A stretch of 64,000 nt of DNA from Artemia franciscana. Lineage: Eukaryota > Arthropoda > Branchiopoda > Anostraca > Artemiidae. Positions 11,246 through 24,189 of the stretch are shown here, one piece after another. The first letter of the stretch is position 1. The number at the start of each line of letters is the position of its first letter. The position numbers were made by a program, and so were the translations under genes. Where the stretch lies: contig NW_027063679.1 in the NCBI RefSeq assembly GCF_032884065.1, positions 248,001-312,000 of the forward strand, in the 5' to 3' direction. The notes beneath the pieces were generated by a model, which was not told where the DNA came from, ran no database searches, and saw nothing but the letters and a program-made list of their open reading frames with translations.

Positions 11246-12311
11246 GCATTTGTTTAAACTTGTTTGTTTATGAAACACTCTTGCTTGTTTTTGGAATCCA
11301 TGTCTACCAGATCTTGTACCCCGTCTTGTACAGACTTTAGGAAACCCAAATCTACTGTGAATGATTTGTTAGGAAGAACCATGAATAATTTGTACGGGAT
11401 GTGCCAGCCACTTCATCAGGATTAACTCGGGTTTGTAGTAGATCCGTGTCAAATGGAAGATAATGTTTTATTCATCCGGAACTTCAGATATTAACATTTG
11501 CAAAATTTGGGACCGGGTAGAAAGTCATAGTTTAAAAGAAGGGTTCATTTCAATATTTTGATGCAACCATTAAACCTTCATCACATAGGAGCTTTTAGTG
11601 AAAACAAACGCAAATAAACACTAAAACGAAGGTTTCTCCACCTCAAAGTTGTTTGAACATGCGACATTTCTATAATTTTTCGTTAAAATAAATTTTCATC
11701 AGCTGGGTAACTAATCACTAATCACTAAACTACCCCTGAGGTAACTCACTGAATTCCGTAAATGGCACTTAAAGCTGAATTTTTTGTAACACGTTGAAGT
11801 TTAACGTGGAGTGAGAACGTTCCAGACTAAATGGAAAATCTATATAATAATAAGCATTATTTAAATATTATTTAAAATGTCTATTTATGTTTTTAATTCT
11901 AACCGCTTTTAAGGTTGTCATTTTCTGGTCTTTAAAACGGTAGGACATAAACTCATGAGTGAAGATAAAGTATTAGAGTACACTAATCACTAAACTACCC
12001 CTTAGGTAACTCACTGAATTCCGTAAATAGCACTTAAAGTCGAATTTTTTGTAACACATAGAAGTTTAACGTGGACTGAGAACGTTCCAGACTGAATAAA
12101 AAAGCTATATAATAATAAGCATTATTTAAATATTATTTAAAATGTCTATTCATGTTTTTAATTTTAATCACTATCGTTTTTCATTTAAACCGCTTTGAAG
12201 GTTGTCATTTTCTGGTCTTTAAAATGGTAGGACATGAACTCATGAGTAGACATAACTTATTGGAGTACACTACTCACTAAACTACCTTTTACATAGCTCG
12301 CTGAATTTCGT

Positions 12312-13980
12312 AAATCAAGCAGTTCGTGGTAACGAACTGTAGTAACGACCCAGCTCAATAGTAACCGGAACTCTAAAAAACGGAATTTTGATACCAATAG
12401 TTACATCAAAAGAATCGCATTTTAATGCTGATTTAAATATATAAGTTTCATCAACTTTAGTCTTACCCATAAAATTTACGAGCCTGAAAAAATTTCCCTT
12501 ATTTTAGAAAATAGGGGAAAACGCCCCTTAAAAGTCATAGATTCTTACCGAAAATCACACCGTCAGATTCAGCGTATCAAAGAGAAGTTCTACAGTAGAA
12601 GTTTCAAGCTCCTGTCTACAAAAATGTGGAATTTTATATTTTTTTTTTGCCACAAGACAGATCACGTATGCGTGTTTTTTTTTGTTTTTGTTTTTTTTCA
12701 AGGGTGATCGTATCGACCCAGCGGTCCTAGAATGTCCTCATTAGAATGCGGTCCTCATTCTAACAGAAAATAAAAGTTCTAGTACCCTTTGTAAGTGACC
12801 GAAAAAATTGGAGGGCACATAGGCCCCCTCCCACGCTCTTTTTTTCCAAAGTCATCGGATCAAAATTCTGAGATAGCCGCTTTATTCAGCATAGTCAAAA
12901 AACCCAAAGACTATGTTTTTGGGGACAACTTACTCCCCCACAGTCTCCGTGGGAGGGGCTGCAAGTTACTAACTTTGACCACTGTTGTTTACACATAGTA
13001 ACAGTTATTGGGAAGTATAAAGACACTTTCAGGGGGATTTTTTTGGTTGGGAGGGGGAGGGGGTTATGTGGGGGGAACTTTCCATTGAGGAATTTGTCAT
13101 GGGGGAAGAGAATTTCCATGAAGGGGCGCAGGATTTTTTAGCATTTTTTTAAAGAGCAATGAAAAAATAAATATGAACAAGTTTCTTCAACTGAAAGTAA
13201 TGAGCAGCATTAAAACTTAATACGAACAGAAATTATTACGCATATGAGGGGTCCACCTCCTCTTAATACTCTTTACGCTAAAATAATTTTATTAATATCA
13301 ACTATTTATTCCACAGCCTTTGTGATTCAGGGGTCATTCTTAAGGAATTAGGACAAAATTTTAGCTTTAGTGTAAAGAGCGAGGTATTGACGAGGGGGCG
13401 AACCCCCTTATACACATATTAAAAACATACAGATTTAGAAGTTCGTTACGTAAGTTAATTTGTGAATTACATATATTTTTACTTATGAAAACATTCGTAA
13501 AATTAAAAGTTCTGGTTGCCTTTTTAGTAAACAAAAAATTGGAGGGTAACTAGGCTTACTCCCCCGCTCCTTTTTTTCAAAATCACCCGATCAAAACTAT
13601 TCGAAAGCCATTTAGCCAAAAAAAAATGATGTTCAAATTTTGTTTTAATTATTCATGCGCGGAGAGCCAAAATCAAAACATGTATTAATTCAAAAACGTT
13701 CAGAAATTAATTTAAAAAAACCAGTTTTTTTACTGAAAGTAAGGAGCGACATTAAAACTTAAAACGGATAGAAATTACTCCGTATATGAAAAGGGCTGTT
13801 CCCTCCTCAACGCCCCCTTTTTACGCTGAAGTTTTTTACTGTTTTAAAAAGTAGAGTTGAGAGAAAGAGTCAAACTTTAGCTTAAACAGCGGGGCGTTGA
13901 GGAGGGAACAGCCCCTTTCATATACGCAGTAATTCCTGTCCGTTTTAAGTTTTAATATCGCTCCTTACTTTGAGTTTTAT
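12312..13980. mobile_element. 1.7-kb dispersed repeat inserted in a tandem array (copy A)
   Basis: It shares block order and high identity with 16855-18400: cagttcgtg near the left end, aaaaaacggaattttgat, then ttggagggcac with taggccccct, gacaacttactcccccac-like sequence, gaatttgtcatgggggaag, and ggagagc with aaaaacgttcagaa near the right. It has no long frame with a domain. It interrupts one unit of the surrounding tandem array between gtaaat and cttaaagctg, which marks it as an insertion. The superfamily is unknown. Internal inverted repeats suggest a foldback or other non-autonomous element. Confidence 0.7.
13735..13975. repeat. Imperfect inverted repeat with ~100-bp arms
   Basis: The left arm (aaagtaaggagcgacattaa, then gggctgttccctcctcaacg) recurs in reverse complement (cgttgaggagggaacagccc, then ttaatatcgctccttactt). 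The unpaired centre is about 40 bp. It forms the right end of the 1.7-kb repeat copy A. Such a long hairpin fits a foldback-type end. Confidence 0.8.
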
Positions 13981-14930
13981 TTAATACCTCTTAAAGCTGA
14001 ATTTTTTGTTACACGTAGAAGTTTAACGTGGAGTGAGAACGTTCTAGACTAAATAGAAAAACTATACAATAACAAGTATTATTTAAGATTGTTTAAAATG
14101 TGTATTAACGTTTTTAATTTTAATTGCTATCGTTCTTACTTTAGACCGCTTTTAAGATTGTCATTGTCTGGTCTTTAAAATGGTAGGACATGAACTCATG
14201 AATAAATATAACTTACTGAAGTACACTAATCTTTAAACTACCCCTTACATAACTCACTGAATTCTATAAATAGCACTTAATTTTCGGGACACATGGAAAA
14301 GCTATCTAATAATAAGCATTATTTAAATATTATTTAAAATGTGTAATAACGTTTTTAATTTTAATCACTGTCGTTTTTAATCTTAACCGCTTTGAAGGTT
14401 GTCATTTTCTGGTCTTCAAAATGGTAGGACATGAACTCATGAGTAAAGACAATTTATTAAAGTGCACTAATCTCTAAACTACCCCTTATGTAACTCACTG
14501 AATTCCGCAAATAGTATTTAATTTTCGAGAAAACATGGAAGTTCAACATGAGAACGTTCCAGACTAAATAGAAAAGCTATATAATCATGAGCATTATTTA
14601 AATATTATTTAAAATGTGTGTTAATGACAAAATAGAGAAGCTATATAATAATAAGCATTATTTTAATATTATTTAAAATGTGTATTAAAATTTTTAATAC
14701 CAACCTCCACCGTTTTTAATTTAACCGCTTTGACGTTTGTCACTTTCTGACCTTTAAAATTGTAGAACATGAACTCATGAGTAGACCTACTCACTAAACT
14801 ACCTTTGACAGAATTCACTGAATTTCGTAAATAGCACTTAAAGCTGATGTTTTGACGACACGCGGAAATTTAACGTGGAGTGAGAATGTGTCAGACTAAA
14901 TAGAAAAGCAATATAATAATAAGCATAAAC

Positions 14931-15119
14931 CGAAGAAAAATATAAAGTCTTGAGAATTTTTTTTCTGGAAACTGATATAGAATCTTCTAATGAATTTCCT
15001 TGCAACTCTTCATATTATGTTCGGTACATGCTGTGAAAACTTAAATTCACATCCGTTTTTTCACTGAGATGTGTCACAGGTGTTTCGTCCCCCAAAATAG
15101 TAATTTTCTGTCGCCTTCA
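14931..15119. other. Short non-coding spacer
   Basis: Nothing is recognised between the two tandem-repeat regions. Confidence 0.3.
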
Positions 15120-15625
15120 GGCAGATGGGCTTTAAATTTAACGTTGCTAGGCTGTTGTGGATGTTTTCATTCCGCTTTCTGTTGTTTTCCTCCAACAGGA
15201 AAACAAATTTTCTTGTTATTTTCCTCTGTTGTTTTCCTCCAATAACGATGAATCCAGATTATGCTACCAGTGATAAATCTGGTAGAGAAGTTGTCACTCG
15301 TTACTAAAGTGACCCAAATGTCTTTGGAATTTGTCCAATTGTGTTTTTTTACACTTGAAGTTGTTTTAGATCCCGTCATGGATTGAGTTTACGGAACTCA
15401 TTGTGGATGATTTTGCAGGAACGACCAGATGCAGACAGCTGGACTTTGAATTCCCCCTTGCTAGGCTATTTTGGATGTTTTCATTCTATATGCCTTGCTC
15501 TATGACTCATTATTTTGGATTGTCACTCTCGTTACTGTAGCGATCCGAATATTTTTGACATTTGTCCGATTTTGTTTGTATACAATTAGAATTGTTGTGG
15601 AACCCATCATGGAATCAACCTATTG
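15120..15625. repeat. Two degenerate tandem units related to the 333-bp array
   Basis: A block (ttgctaggctgttgtggatg near 15145; ttgctaggctattttggatg near 15458) occurs twice about 310 bp apart. Both are followed by sequence resembling tcactcgttact and then ttgtggatgattttg. The phrase also resembles the 333-bp array (ttgctgagttattcggtgga), so these look like old relatives of that satellite. Confidence 0.6.
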
Positions 15626-16120
15626 CGGATGATTTTGTAGTAACGACTGATAATAGTTTGCAGGCGATGTGCCTGCAAATTGTTCGTCAACAGTCTTTTG
15701 TCTTTCTAAAGCAGCCATGCCCAATGGACGCTCAATATTGCTATTAGTTGTAGATGATTGCCCAGCTGATTCCCCATTGATAACACTCTAATATGCGCAG
15801 ATACATTTTGGAGAACATGCAAAGGTGCTTGGACTTAAAATGTTCCAGATTAAACAGAAAAGCAACGTCTTTCATGAGTCAATTTTAAATTCTCGATCAT
15901 CCCTAAAGTTCTATGACTATCTATCTTATTTCTGTCCTAAGATGGCTGGATGGATGGATGATAGACTGTCTATCAACAAATGGAAATGATATCATTTTTA
16001 TACGGCTCAGGACAGCTGTGCCTCTCACTCAGACTATCTGTCTTGGCTTTTTCTCCAGTTAGTGATGGATTGATGGAAAATTGATTTTAATTCAAACGGC
16101 GAGTTACCGTTGCCATCTTA
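15626..16120. other. Non-coding stretch with ggat/ggatt words
   Basis: It contains a short run of tggatgga words at 15945-15960. No gene is seen. Confidence 0.3.
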
Positions 16121-16354
<234 letters not shown>

Positions 16355-16358
<4 letters not shown>

Positions 16359-16854
16359 CCAAATGCACAAATTTATATTCTTATTTTGTTGAACAAATTA
16401 TTTACATTAATTTAGTTACACAAACAAATTTACAACCGACGGGGCTTCTTCTGCAAAAAAAAAACTAAGTTCCATTTTTTCATTCATAGTATCAAAAACA
16501 AAATTCCCTATCCTTATTTGGTGGAAATATTATCGGAAATAATGTATTTGGAAAATATGATATTAGATAGAATATTTTTTAGCTCAGTCTTCTGAGGTGT
16601 AATACAGCACTTGCCAAAACTTTTTTGCCGTCTCGGCTTTTTTGCTTTTTCTTTACTCTCTCAGTCCGACATAGCTTTTGAAAAGAAGGGAGATAAATCT
16701 TTCTCGTTTTATCCCAAACTAAGAGTTTTTTTTTTAACTTTTTGTATTTTGAGGAAATATGAGCTCCAGATCTTTCGATTCTGATTGCCCTGTCTTATTG
16801 TGTAGAAAGATGGTCTTAGAAACTTAGGAGGGGACTTTTTCCATCGTAGAGTGA
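16355..16854. other. Non-coding spacer
   Basis: AT-rich and without a recognised feature. It ends where the second 1.7-kb-type repeat begins. Confidence 0.3.
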
Positions 16855-18400
16855 AATATCTTGTCAAACAGTTCGTGATAACGAGCTGTAGTAAGGAGCG
16901 ACCCGGCTCAATAGTAAACGAAAGTCTAAAAAACGGAATTTTGATGCTAATAGATACATCAAAGGAATTGGATTTTTATGTTGATATTAAACATGTAAGT
17001 TTCATCAAAAATAGTCTTACTCATCAAAATTTACGAGCCCGAGAAAATTTGTCTTATTTTGGAAAATAGGGAGAAAACCCCTAAAAGTCATAGAATCTTA
17101 ACGAAAATTACACCAACTCATTCAACGTATCAGAGAACCTTATTGTAGAAGTTTCAAGCTCCTATCTACAAAATGGAACTTGGTATTTTTTGCCAGAAGA
17201 CCGATCACGGGTGCGTGCTTGTTTGTTAGTTTTTTTTCCAGGGATAATCATATTGACCAAGTGGTCCTACTATGTCACGAGTACCTATGTTCTAGTACCC
17301 TTTTTAAGTGACCAAAAATTGGAGGGCACCTAGGCCCCCTCTCACGCTCATTTTTCCCAAAGTCAACGGATCAAAATTTTGAGGTGGCCATTTTGTTCAG
17401 TATAGTCAAAAAACATAAGAACTATGTCTTTGGGAATGACTTGCTTCCCCACAGTCCCCGGGGGAGGGGCTGCAAGTTACAAACTTTGACCAGTGTTTAT
17501 ATACAGTAATGGTTATTGAGAAGTGTACAGACGATTTCAATGGATTTTTTTGGTTGGGGGGTGAGGGCAGAAGGCTACGTGGGAGGATCTTTCCTTGGAG
17601 GAATTTGTCATGGGGGAAGAGAAATTCTATGAAGGGGGTACAAGATTTTCTAGCATTATTTAACAATGAAAAAATAAACATGAAAAAGTTTTTTCAACTG
17701 AAAGTAAGGAGCAGTATTAAAACTTGAAACGAACAGAGATTATTACGCATATGAGGGGTTCATCTCCTCCTAAATACCTCGCTCTTTACGCTAAAGTATT
17801 TTTAGTAATTTTAACTATTTTTTCTATGGCCTTTGTGATTTTTGGGTCACTCTTAAAGAACTGGGACAAAATTTAAGCTTTAGTGTAAAGAGCGAGGTAT
17901 TAACGAGGGGCCAAACCCCTTCATATACATAATACAAATATACAAATACAGAACTTCGTTACTAAAATTAATTCATAAGTTACGTATGTTTTTACTAATA
18001 AAAACATTCGTTATAAATTAAATGTTTTAGTTGCCTTTTTAAGTAAACAAAAAATTGGAGAGTGACTAGGTCTCCTCCCCCACCCCTTTTTTCTTAAAAT
18101 CGCCTGACCAAATCTAAGCGAAAGCCATTTAGCCCAGGAAAAAAATTAATATGCAAATCTTGTTTTAATTATTCATGTGCGGAGAGCAAAAATCAAACAT
18201 TCATTAATTCAAAAACGTTCAGAAAGTAATTTAAAAAAATATGTTTTTTTAGCTGAAAGTAAGGAGCGACATTAAAACTTAAAACGAACTGAAATTACTC
18301 TGTGTATAAAAGGGGCCGCTCTTTACGCTAAAGTTTTTTAAATATTTTATAAAGTAGAATTGAGAGAAAGAGCGTTAGAAAGAACTTTGGCGTAAAGAGC
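16855..18400. mobile_element. 1.5-kb dispersed repeat (copy B)
   Basis: It is homologous along its length to 12312-13980: cagttcgtgataacgag, aaaaaacggaattttgatg, ttggagggcacctaggcccc, gaatttgtcatgggggaag, ggagagcaaaaatcaaac. Within it, 17778-17910 forms an inverted repeat (tacctcgctctttacgctaa against gtgtaaagagcgaggta). The minus-strand frames at 12895-13119 and 17406-17681 are homologous between the copies but show no domain, and mutations between copies do not look constrained. Confidence 0.75.
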
Positions 18401-18630
18401 GTAAAGAACTTTCCTTGAGGCTACTTCCAAAGGCTTTTTTTATAGTACAGTCTATGTATTTTCTGAGCACTGGAGACAGTTTAGCGTTGGTCTTTGCCAA
18501 AATATCCCCTTTGTTTTTGTTATTTACAGATTAAGAATTATCTTAAAATTGTCTTTTATCTATTTGAGTCTTCTTTTTTTTCAGTCCATCTTTTTTTTGT
18601 GCGTGTATATTACTAAACAAATTCTCTACA

Positions 18631-18669
<39 letters not shown>

Positions 18670-19399
18670 GGAGAGGACCTGTCTATGGATCAAAAGACAA
18701 TAGATCACCAAAGCACATCAGAAGTTGAAGGATGATTTTTCCTTTTTTATTCGTTTTTTTTATGTTATCTGTAGGCCCAATTGAGTAATGTTAGCCAGTA
18801 TTTCATGCCCCAGTTGTTAGTTTTATCGAACTTCGCACATCTGATCTATTGTTGTTTCTGCGTATTATGTTGTATTCTTTAAGATAATTGGATGATAATA
18901 TAGTTTGTTTTATGGATGATTATGTTTATTTACGAGCTTTTTTTTAACGAATGTCTTTTGGTAGCTGCCCAAGTTATTAAGACTTGTTTATATTTCAAAA
19001 TTATGTTAAATCGTGTTTGTAAACCTACTCACCTTGAAAATTGTATCGTCAATATAAATCAGGCATTTTCGAAGATCACACTGCTTTTCCGTGACGTATA
19101 AATAACAGTTCAATACAATGCCACTGGGTATGTGACCGAAATAGCGAAAGATTTTTCTTCTTTTTTTTTCACTGTCAAATAAAAGGATTTTATCTATTGA
19201 ACGGTTATTTATACGTCAATATAAATTAACTATATAACACAAGTAACTGCAGGCAGTTACTTTCGAGAGGAGATCTGATGAGTTATAAAGGGTAAGGGGG
19301 GAGGCTTCACAGAATCTTCAAGGTACACCTCTGATTTGAGTTATCTGAAATCGTGTTTGATGCAAGCGTAGCTAAAAATTTGGTAGGTTATTTCATGGT
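18401..19399. other. Non-coding stretch with a poly-T tract
   Basis: A pure T run of about 31 bases lies at 18634-18664. No gene is recognised. A short frame at 18916-19101 has no domain. Confidence 0.35.
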
Positions 19400-19990
19400 T
19401 TTCTTGCACTTTCTGATAGCTCTTTCGGAACTGAATTGTCTCACCAAATTTTTTTATTCTTGTACTCTCTTGTCTGTATGTGTGTATTCTTTGTTTATTT
19501 TTCTTCTTTTTTCGGGAATACATTTTGGTAGTTCCTCACTAAAGATTAAGACCAGCGACTCTCGAGAGCTCGTTGGGAACTGAATTGTCCTGTTACATTT
19601 CTTTGCACTCTTTGTCTGTATGCGTGTGTTGTTTATTTTTCTTTCTTCTTTTGGGAATACATTTTGGTAGTTCCTCACTAAAGATTAAGACCAGCGGCTC
19701 TCGAGAGCTCGTTGGGAACTGAATTGTCCTGCTACGTTTCTTTGCACTCTTTGTCTGTATGCGTGTGTTGTTTATTTTTCTTTCTTCTTTTGGGAATACA
19801 TTTGGTAGTTACTAACTTAAAATTAAGACCAGCGGCTCTCGAGAGATCGTTGGGAACTGAATTGTCCTGCTACATTTCTTTGTACTCTTTGTCTGAATGC
19901 GTGTCTTGTTTGTTTATTTTTCTTTCTTCTTTTAGAAATGCATTATGGTAGTTCCTCCCTTAGGATTAATTTGATCAAAGTTGAGAATAG
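19400..19990. repeat. Tandem array of a 139-bp unit, about four copies
   Basis: The phrase ggaactgaattgtc recurs near 19428, 19574, 19713 and 19852, about 139-146 bp apart. It is accompanied by ctttgtctgtatgcgtgtgt, gggaatacattttggtag and ctctcgagag. The ctctcgagag palindrome is kept in three inter-unit junctions. Confidence 0.92.
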
Positions 19991-20183
19991 TGGCTCTCTA
20001 GAGGGAGACGTGCTTGAGCAAAAAGAGAGACATTTTTAGATTGTTGATTTTATCGTTTTGTTTGTATTTTTGACACACAAACATCCCCCCCCCCTGTGTG
20101 TAGCCCAAGGCTATATAGAACATAAAAAAAAGCAAAAAACCATCTTTTCTGTTCTTTTTCTACATTATTGTCGCTATTCTGAC

Positions 20184-20241
<58 letters not shown>

Positions 20242-20410
20242 CCTAGGGCTATATTATACGATCATGCAGGGACTGGGATGATTTGTCGGAAACGTGAATA
20301 AAACATTAAAAATGAGCATAAAATTAGCTGTCCAGAAATTTTTTTCTTTTTTGTATCTAGCATTTCTTCTTCTGGAGAGCCACTACTCTGTACCAATTAA
20401 TTTTGAAAAT
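19960..20410. repeat. Inverted repeat flanking a (TA)n tract
   Basis: The stretch ending the 139-bp array (gattaatttgatcaaag, then agtggctctctagagg near 20000) recurs in reverse complement near 20360-20405 (cttctggagagccact, then aattaattttgaaaa). A pure TA run occupies 20188-20240 inside. This may be a small MITE that accumulated a microsatellite. Confidence 0.5.
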
Positions 20411-22129
20411 TATAGACTCCTTGTTTAAGCCTTGAGGGTGAGCTTACAACTTCGCTACTTTATTCTTGCAATTAATTCTTAATATAGTGGAGCTTTGATA
20501 AATGGAATCAGATATGTATAATAAGGATTTTTTACCCCCTCCCCCTCCCCCGTCTTTCATTGATGTCTCATCAATTTCTTCCTAATTTTCTTTATAGTCC
20601 TGTTTAATGTATCGTGTATCTGCTATTCTTAAGAATATTTATCTTTCGGTCCCCTCCCTCCGTGGATTTTTACTCGGTGGGGCTTTCTTTTAGGAGTTTA
20701 ACGACCAATTAACTGAACTGTTTTCATCAGTAGATACTGAAATGACTGAATGGATCACATGGACGCCATAAGCGAACTGTGAATAGTGTCTAAAATCAGC
20801 AGGGAATAGATGGTTGTGTGCATTTTCAATAATTCAGGATAATCATTCCAAACGCCGTTTATGCCTGTATATGACATTTTTGAGCTAGAAAAAAAGTAGA
20901 TGTCTTGCTCATGCTGACGCCATGCATTCAAAAAGGCCACTTAAATTCTGCCTGCCTTCGGCACGTTTATATTCCTCTGACGTTTCCAATTGGTACCATA
21001 GCTGCTTGAAAAATTGAAAATGTTGGTACGGTTTGACCTCATGACGTTTGTGCCTTTTGATGGGTCTTTGCCCTCTTTTTTTACCTTGTGACCTTTAATG
21101 AGCTTACTATCTATGTGCTTATCACTTAGCTTTATCTTTCAAGCAAGGGGAAAATATATTAATCTCTAAAAAACTGTAAAACATCGATTTCGTTGTATTA
21201 TGCAGATATATCATGTGCTTTTTAAAATAACTGTTTCTAGTCTGTTGACTGTTTAACAAGAGGGAAGAAAAGGACGAACTAATCTCTCAAGAGTACAAGT
21301 AATAACTGTTCGATCACACAGTTCTGCACCGTTACTATATTTTTTACCATTTCACGGCTAATAGTTTTTTTTTTCTTTCAAGCAACCCATGGACGTGTTA
21401 AATCATATTATGGGTATAAAAACATGGGCATATGCAGTAAATATTCCTCGGGTTGCTACCAGATTTTTTTTATTTTTGTTTTCGTTTTACCTAGATTCGA
21501 ATTAGAAGTAGACACATTTTCGTTCTTTAATACATTTCTCAACGTCTCTTTTTCTAAACCGGAGGGGGCGGGGCATCGCTCCTTCTCGACGGTCATAGTG
21601 TATTTTCCATGGCCTCATTAATATAATTAACTATGGATGGACAATATTATGTTTGTTGCATGTCGCATTTTACTTTCTTGTCTTATTTGTTTCTATCATA
21701 TTTCAAACTAAGCACATATATTTCAACCGTTCGTTTAAGGGTGAAGGATAACATATTGTAAACAAGGAGCGTATCTCTATCCATTTTTCAAATTTTGGAA
21801 ATAAAAGAAAAGGTTGGGGATAAATTAGAACTATAAAATACCTGAGGGTGTATCGAGATGCCAGCCTTAAGCAGGTCTTCCTAAAGACTGTGTGCCTGGG
21901 AGCATTTCTGGTATGTAGTTCACATTTGTTCTTCATCTTGCGCTTGAATCGGGTGGCTTGTTGGTTTAGCAGGGGCGTCCATCCAAGAAAATATGGGGAC
22001 ATCTTTTTTCAAAATCTAGGAGGTTCTTTTTGTTTTTTAATATCTCTTAATGAACATACAAAAGAAAAGTATTTTCCAATAGGATTTGCAAAATGATATA
22101 ATTTTCAAAATCTGGAGCGTAGTGTCTAG
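20411..22129. other. Non-coding stretch, nothing recognised
   Basis: Several short frames on both strands lack domains. An element-like phrase, cgtccatccaagaaaatatg, lies near 21976, but no copy is found in the window. Confidence 0.3.
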
Positions 22130-22214
22130 ATCCGTGCTTCCAGACGTAGGACATGGCAATGTTTTGGTGGATCATGGGCAGGTAGTACACCCTTCGACTG
22201 ACTATACTTTAGAG

Positions 22215-22374
22215 CAATGGTTCCCAATCGATTTTATACCCTGTCCCACCATTTCTAAAATCCTGAGGCCCCCCTCGAGATGTTTGAGTTTTGTTACCCA
22301 AAACATAACGCGTAATCACCTGAAGGAAGTTTTGAAGGAAAAGACCAGTATGTTTTTTCGAGCTGTCCTCTAGC

Positions 22375-22429
<55 letters not shown>

Positions 22430-22901
22430 AACACCTTTCGTACAATGCATAACGCCGTTACAATACTATCATGCATCTCTTTTGCTCTTTAAATGTATAT
22501 GAACGTGACGTCATTTACATGAAAATGTTCTTTTTTTTTAGTTATAGCTCTAGAATATTGTCAGTCGAAGGGTGTAAGTCCTGCCCATGACTCATGAAAA
22601 TATTCACATGCCCCATCGTTGGGTTGTGTGCCCCACATTGAGGATCACGGCTTTGGAGTATTCATTTTGAAAAAAAAAATCGTGTGGATGACGTTAAGTT
22701 CAAATGCATTTAGAGATAAAAAAGATACATGATATTATTGGAATAATTTTATAGATTGTATAAAAGGTGATATATTCAGACAACATTTTTATTAGCATAA
22801 AATATGCCTAGAGAACAGCACCAAAAGACACCAAGTCAATGGCCTTTTAAAATTAGAAATGCCTAGGTGGGGCATGACCCAAAATTGGTTGGGAACCACT
22901 G
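22215..22901. mobile_element. hAT-type non-autonomous element with TIRs and 8-bp target duplication
   Basis: The left end caatggttcccaatc (22215) matches the reverse complement of the right end ggttgggaaccactg (ending 22901) at 13 of 15 bases; CAGTGGTTCCCAACC-like ends are characteristic of hAT (Charlie-like) elements. The flanking octamers are ctttagag (22207-22214) and gtctagag (22902-22909), matching 6 of 8; the right one fits the nTCTAGAn target preference known for this group. A second possible right end lies at about 22650 (gaggatcacgg) with following octamer ctttggag, 7 of 8 with the left. Two nested or overlapping copies are therefore likely. There is no transposase. Confidence 0.75.
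22379..22427. repeat. Poly-T tract, about 49 bases
   Basis: An uninterrupted T run inside the hAT-type element. It could be the tail of a reverse-strand retroposed insertion or a slippage-expanded tract. Confidence 0.95.
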
Positions 22902-22909
22902 GTCTAGAG

Positions 22910-24189
22910 CGAATAATTGGCCTTCCCATTCCCGCATCTTTTTCTATTTACACTCCTGATTTTAACGTTTTCAGAACGTCAACCTGTAGTCTGGAGTTGA
23001 CTGGTTGGTCAGATAGAAAACTTGAAAACTTGGATCGAAAATAATAATGAGGATCGCTTATATTTAGTTAATTTTTGCCTTTTGGGGCGTTTGAACGACG
23101 TACTGTCCCTCTTTGCTCTGCCTTTCTCTTTCTAGGCCTCATTCAACGATCCAAGTTTCGTCTCGACTTTGTCTACACTAATATCGTCTAAACAAATCAG
23201 ATAGCTTTCACATCGCTGCAATAGCTCTTGACATCCTTTCAGCTAATTATTTTTTTGGCGATCGATGAACATTATTGAGACAAGTTTGGCACAAACCTTC
23301 GCATTTTAAAGTTTTTCTTCTAAATCTTGTGGGCAATGGTCTTCTTAATGTGAATCAGGTGAACACTCATTCTTCGATCAGGGTTCAAGAATTCGCGCTG
23401 CTTTTAACCAAACTTCTATCTCATGACATTGAGGGATGATCTGATTTTCGTTCGTTGGTGGTTTCCGAGACATTTACTCCACCTCTTGCGCTGTGAATAT
23501 GACATTTAAACTGCGCCAAAAGTGTCCTATACAACGCAAAAGTCATCGAAGGTCGTTTCTTAAGTTTGAAACTAACTTTTTTGTGTTCGCTGCTCTAGAA
23601 TTTTTTCACTTGACAATGTAATATTTTTACTAAACAAGTGCCGTCGAACAGGATTTTTCAAAAATCTTAAGATGTAGTTTAATATAATTTATTTGAAGGA
23701 GTAATAAGATTAGTTTTAATTTATTACTTAAACAATAGAACACAAAATAGGTTAACCTAGTTGCACACCAATTTAGTTTCATGGAACGCATTCCTAATCG
23801 TTACTCTTCCAATCGTTTGCACATCAAAAGGTCTTCATCTAGTTATTTTGCATCGTTTTAAAATGACAAACTGTTCCCTCGCAAATACATATGATGTCCT
23901 TGTGATTACCAGGACATCGTGTTCATATCCTTGATTACCTTGTATTCATAACAATTTTTTCAAGCGATACCCTGCTACAAATTAGCCTAATGGATTTAGT
24001 GGCTTCAATAAGGTGAGAGGCAAGGGGTTCTGTGTCCTCTAAATTTTTGCCCCGTCCCCATGACTTGGGAAAAACTTTTTGTGGTATTTTCTTTGAAGTT
24101 GAATTTTTACAGAGAAAATTGGAAAAAAGACAAATTATTCGTTCCTCTAGATATTCGCCCTTCTCCCTCTACATTTACTTAGTAATAAA
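22910..24189. other. Non-coding stretch with one small hairpin
   Basis: A short perfect stem, gatgtcct/aggacatc, lies at about 23893-23920. No gene or repeat family is recognised. Confidence 0.3.

Larger units (their letters stand above)
11735..14930. repeat. Tandem array of a ~240-290-bp unit, interrupted
   Basis: Units begin with actcactgaattccgtaaat and carry taacgtggagtgagaacgtt, aataataagcattatttaaa and ttgtcattttctggtc, then ggtaggacat. Starts are near 11741, 12005, 12291, 14249, 14490 and 14810, with intervals of about 264, 286, 241 and 320 bp where uninterrupted. The third unit is split by the 1.7-kb element at 12312-13980, and the unit resumes at cttaaagctgaatttttt (13985). The unit near 14490-14800 contains an extra partial duplication. 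No reading frame is conserved. Confidence 0.9.

Noticed and set aside
21703-22002. 99-residue minus-strand frame
   Set aside because: It has no domain and overlaps an equally long + strand frame.
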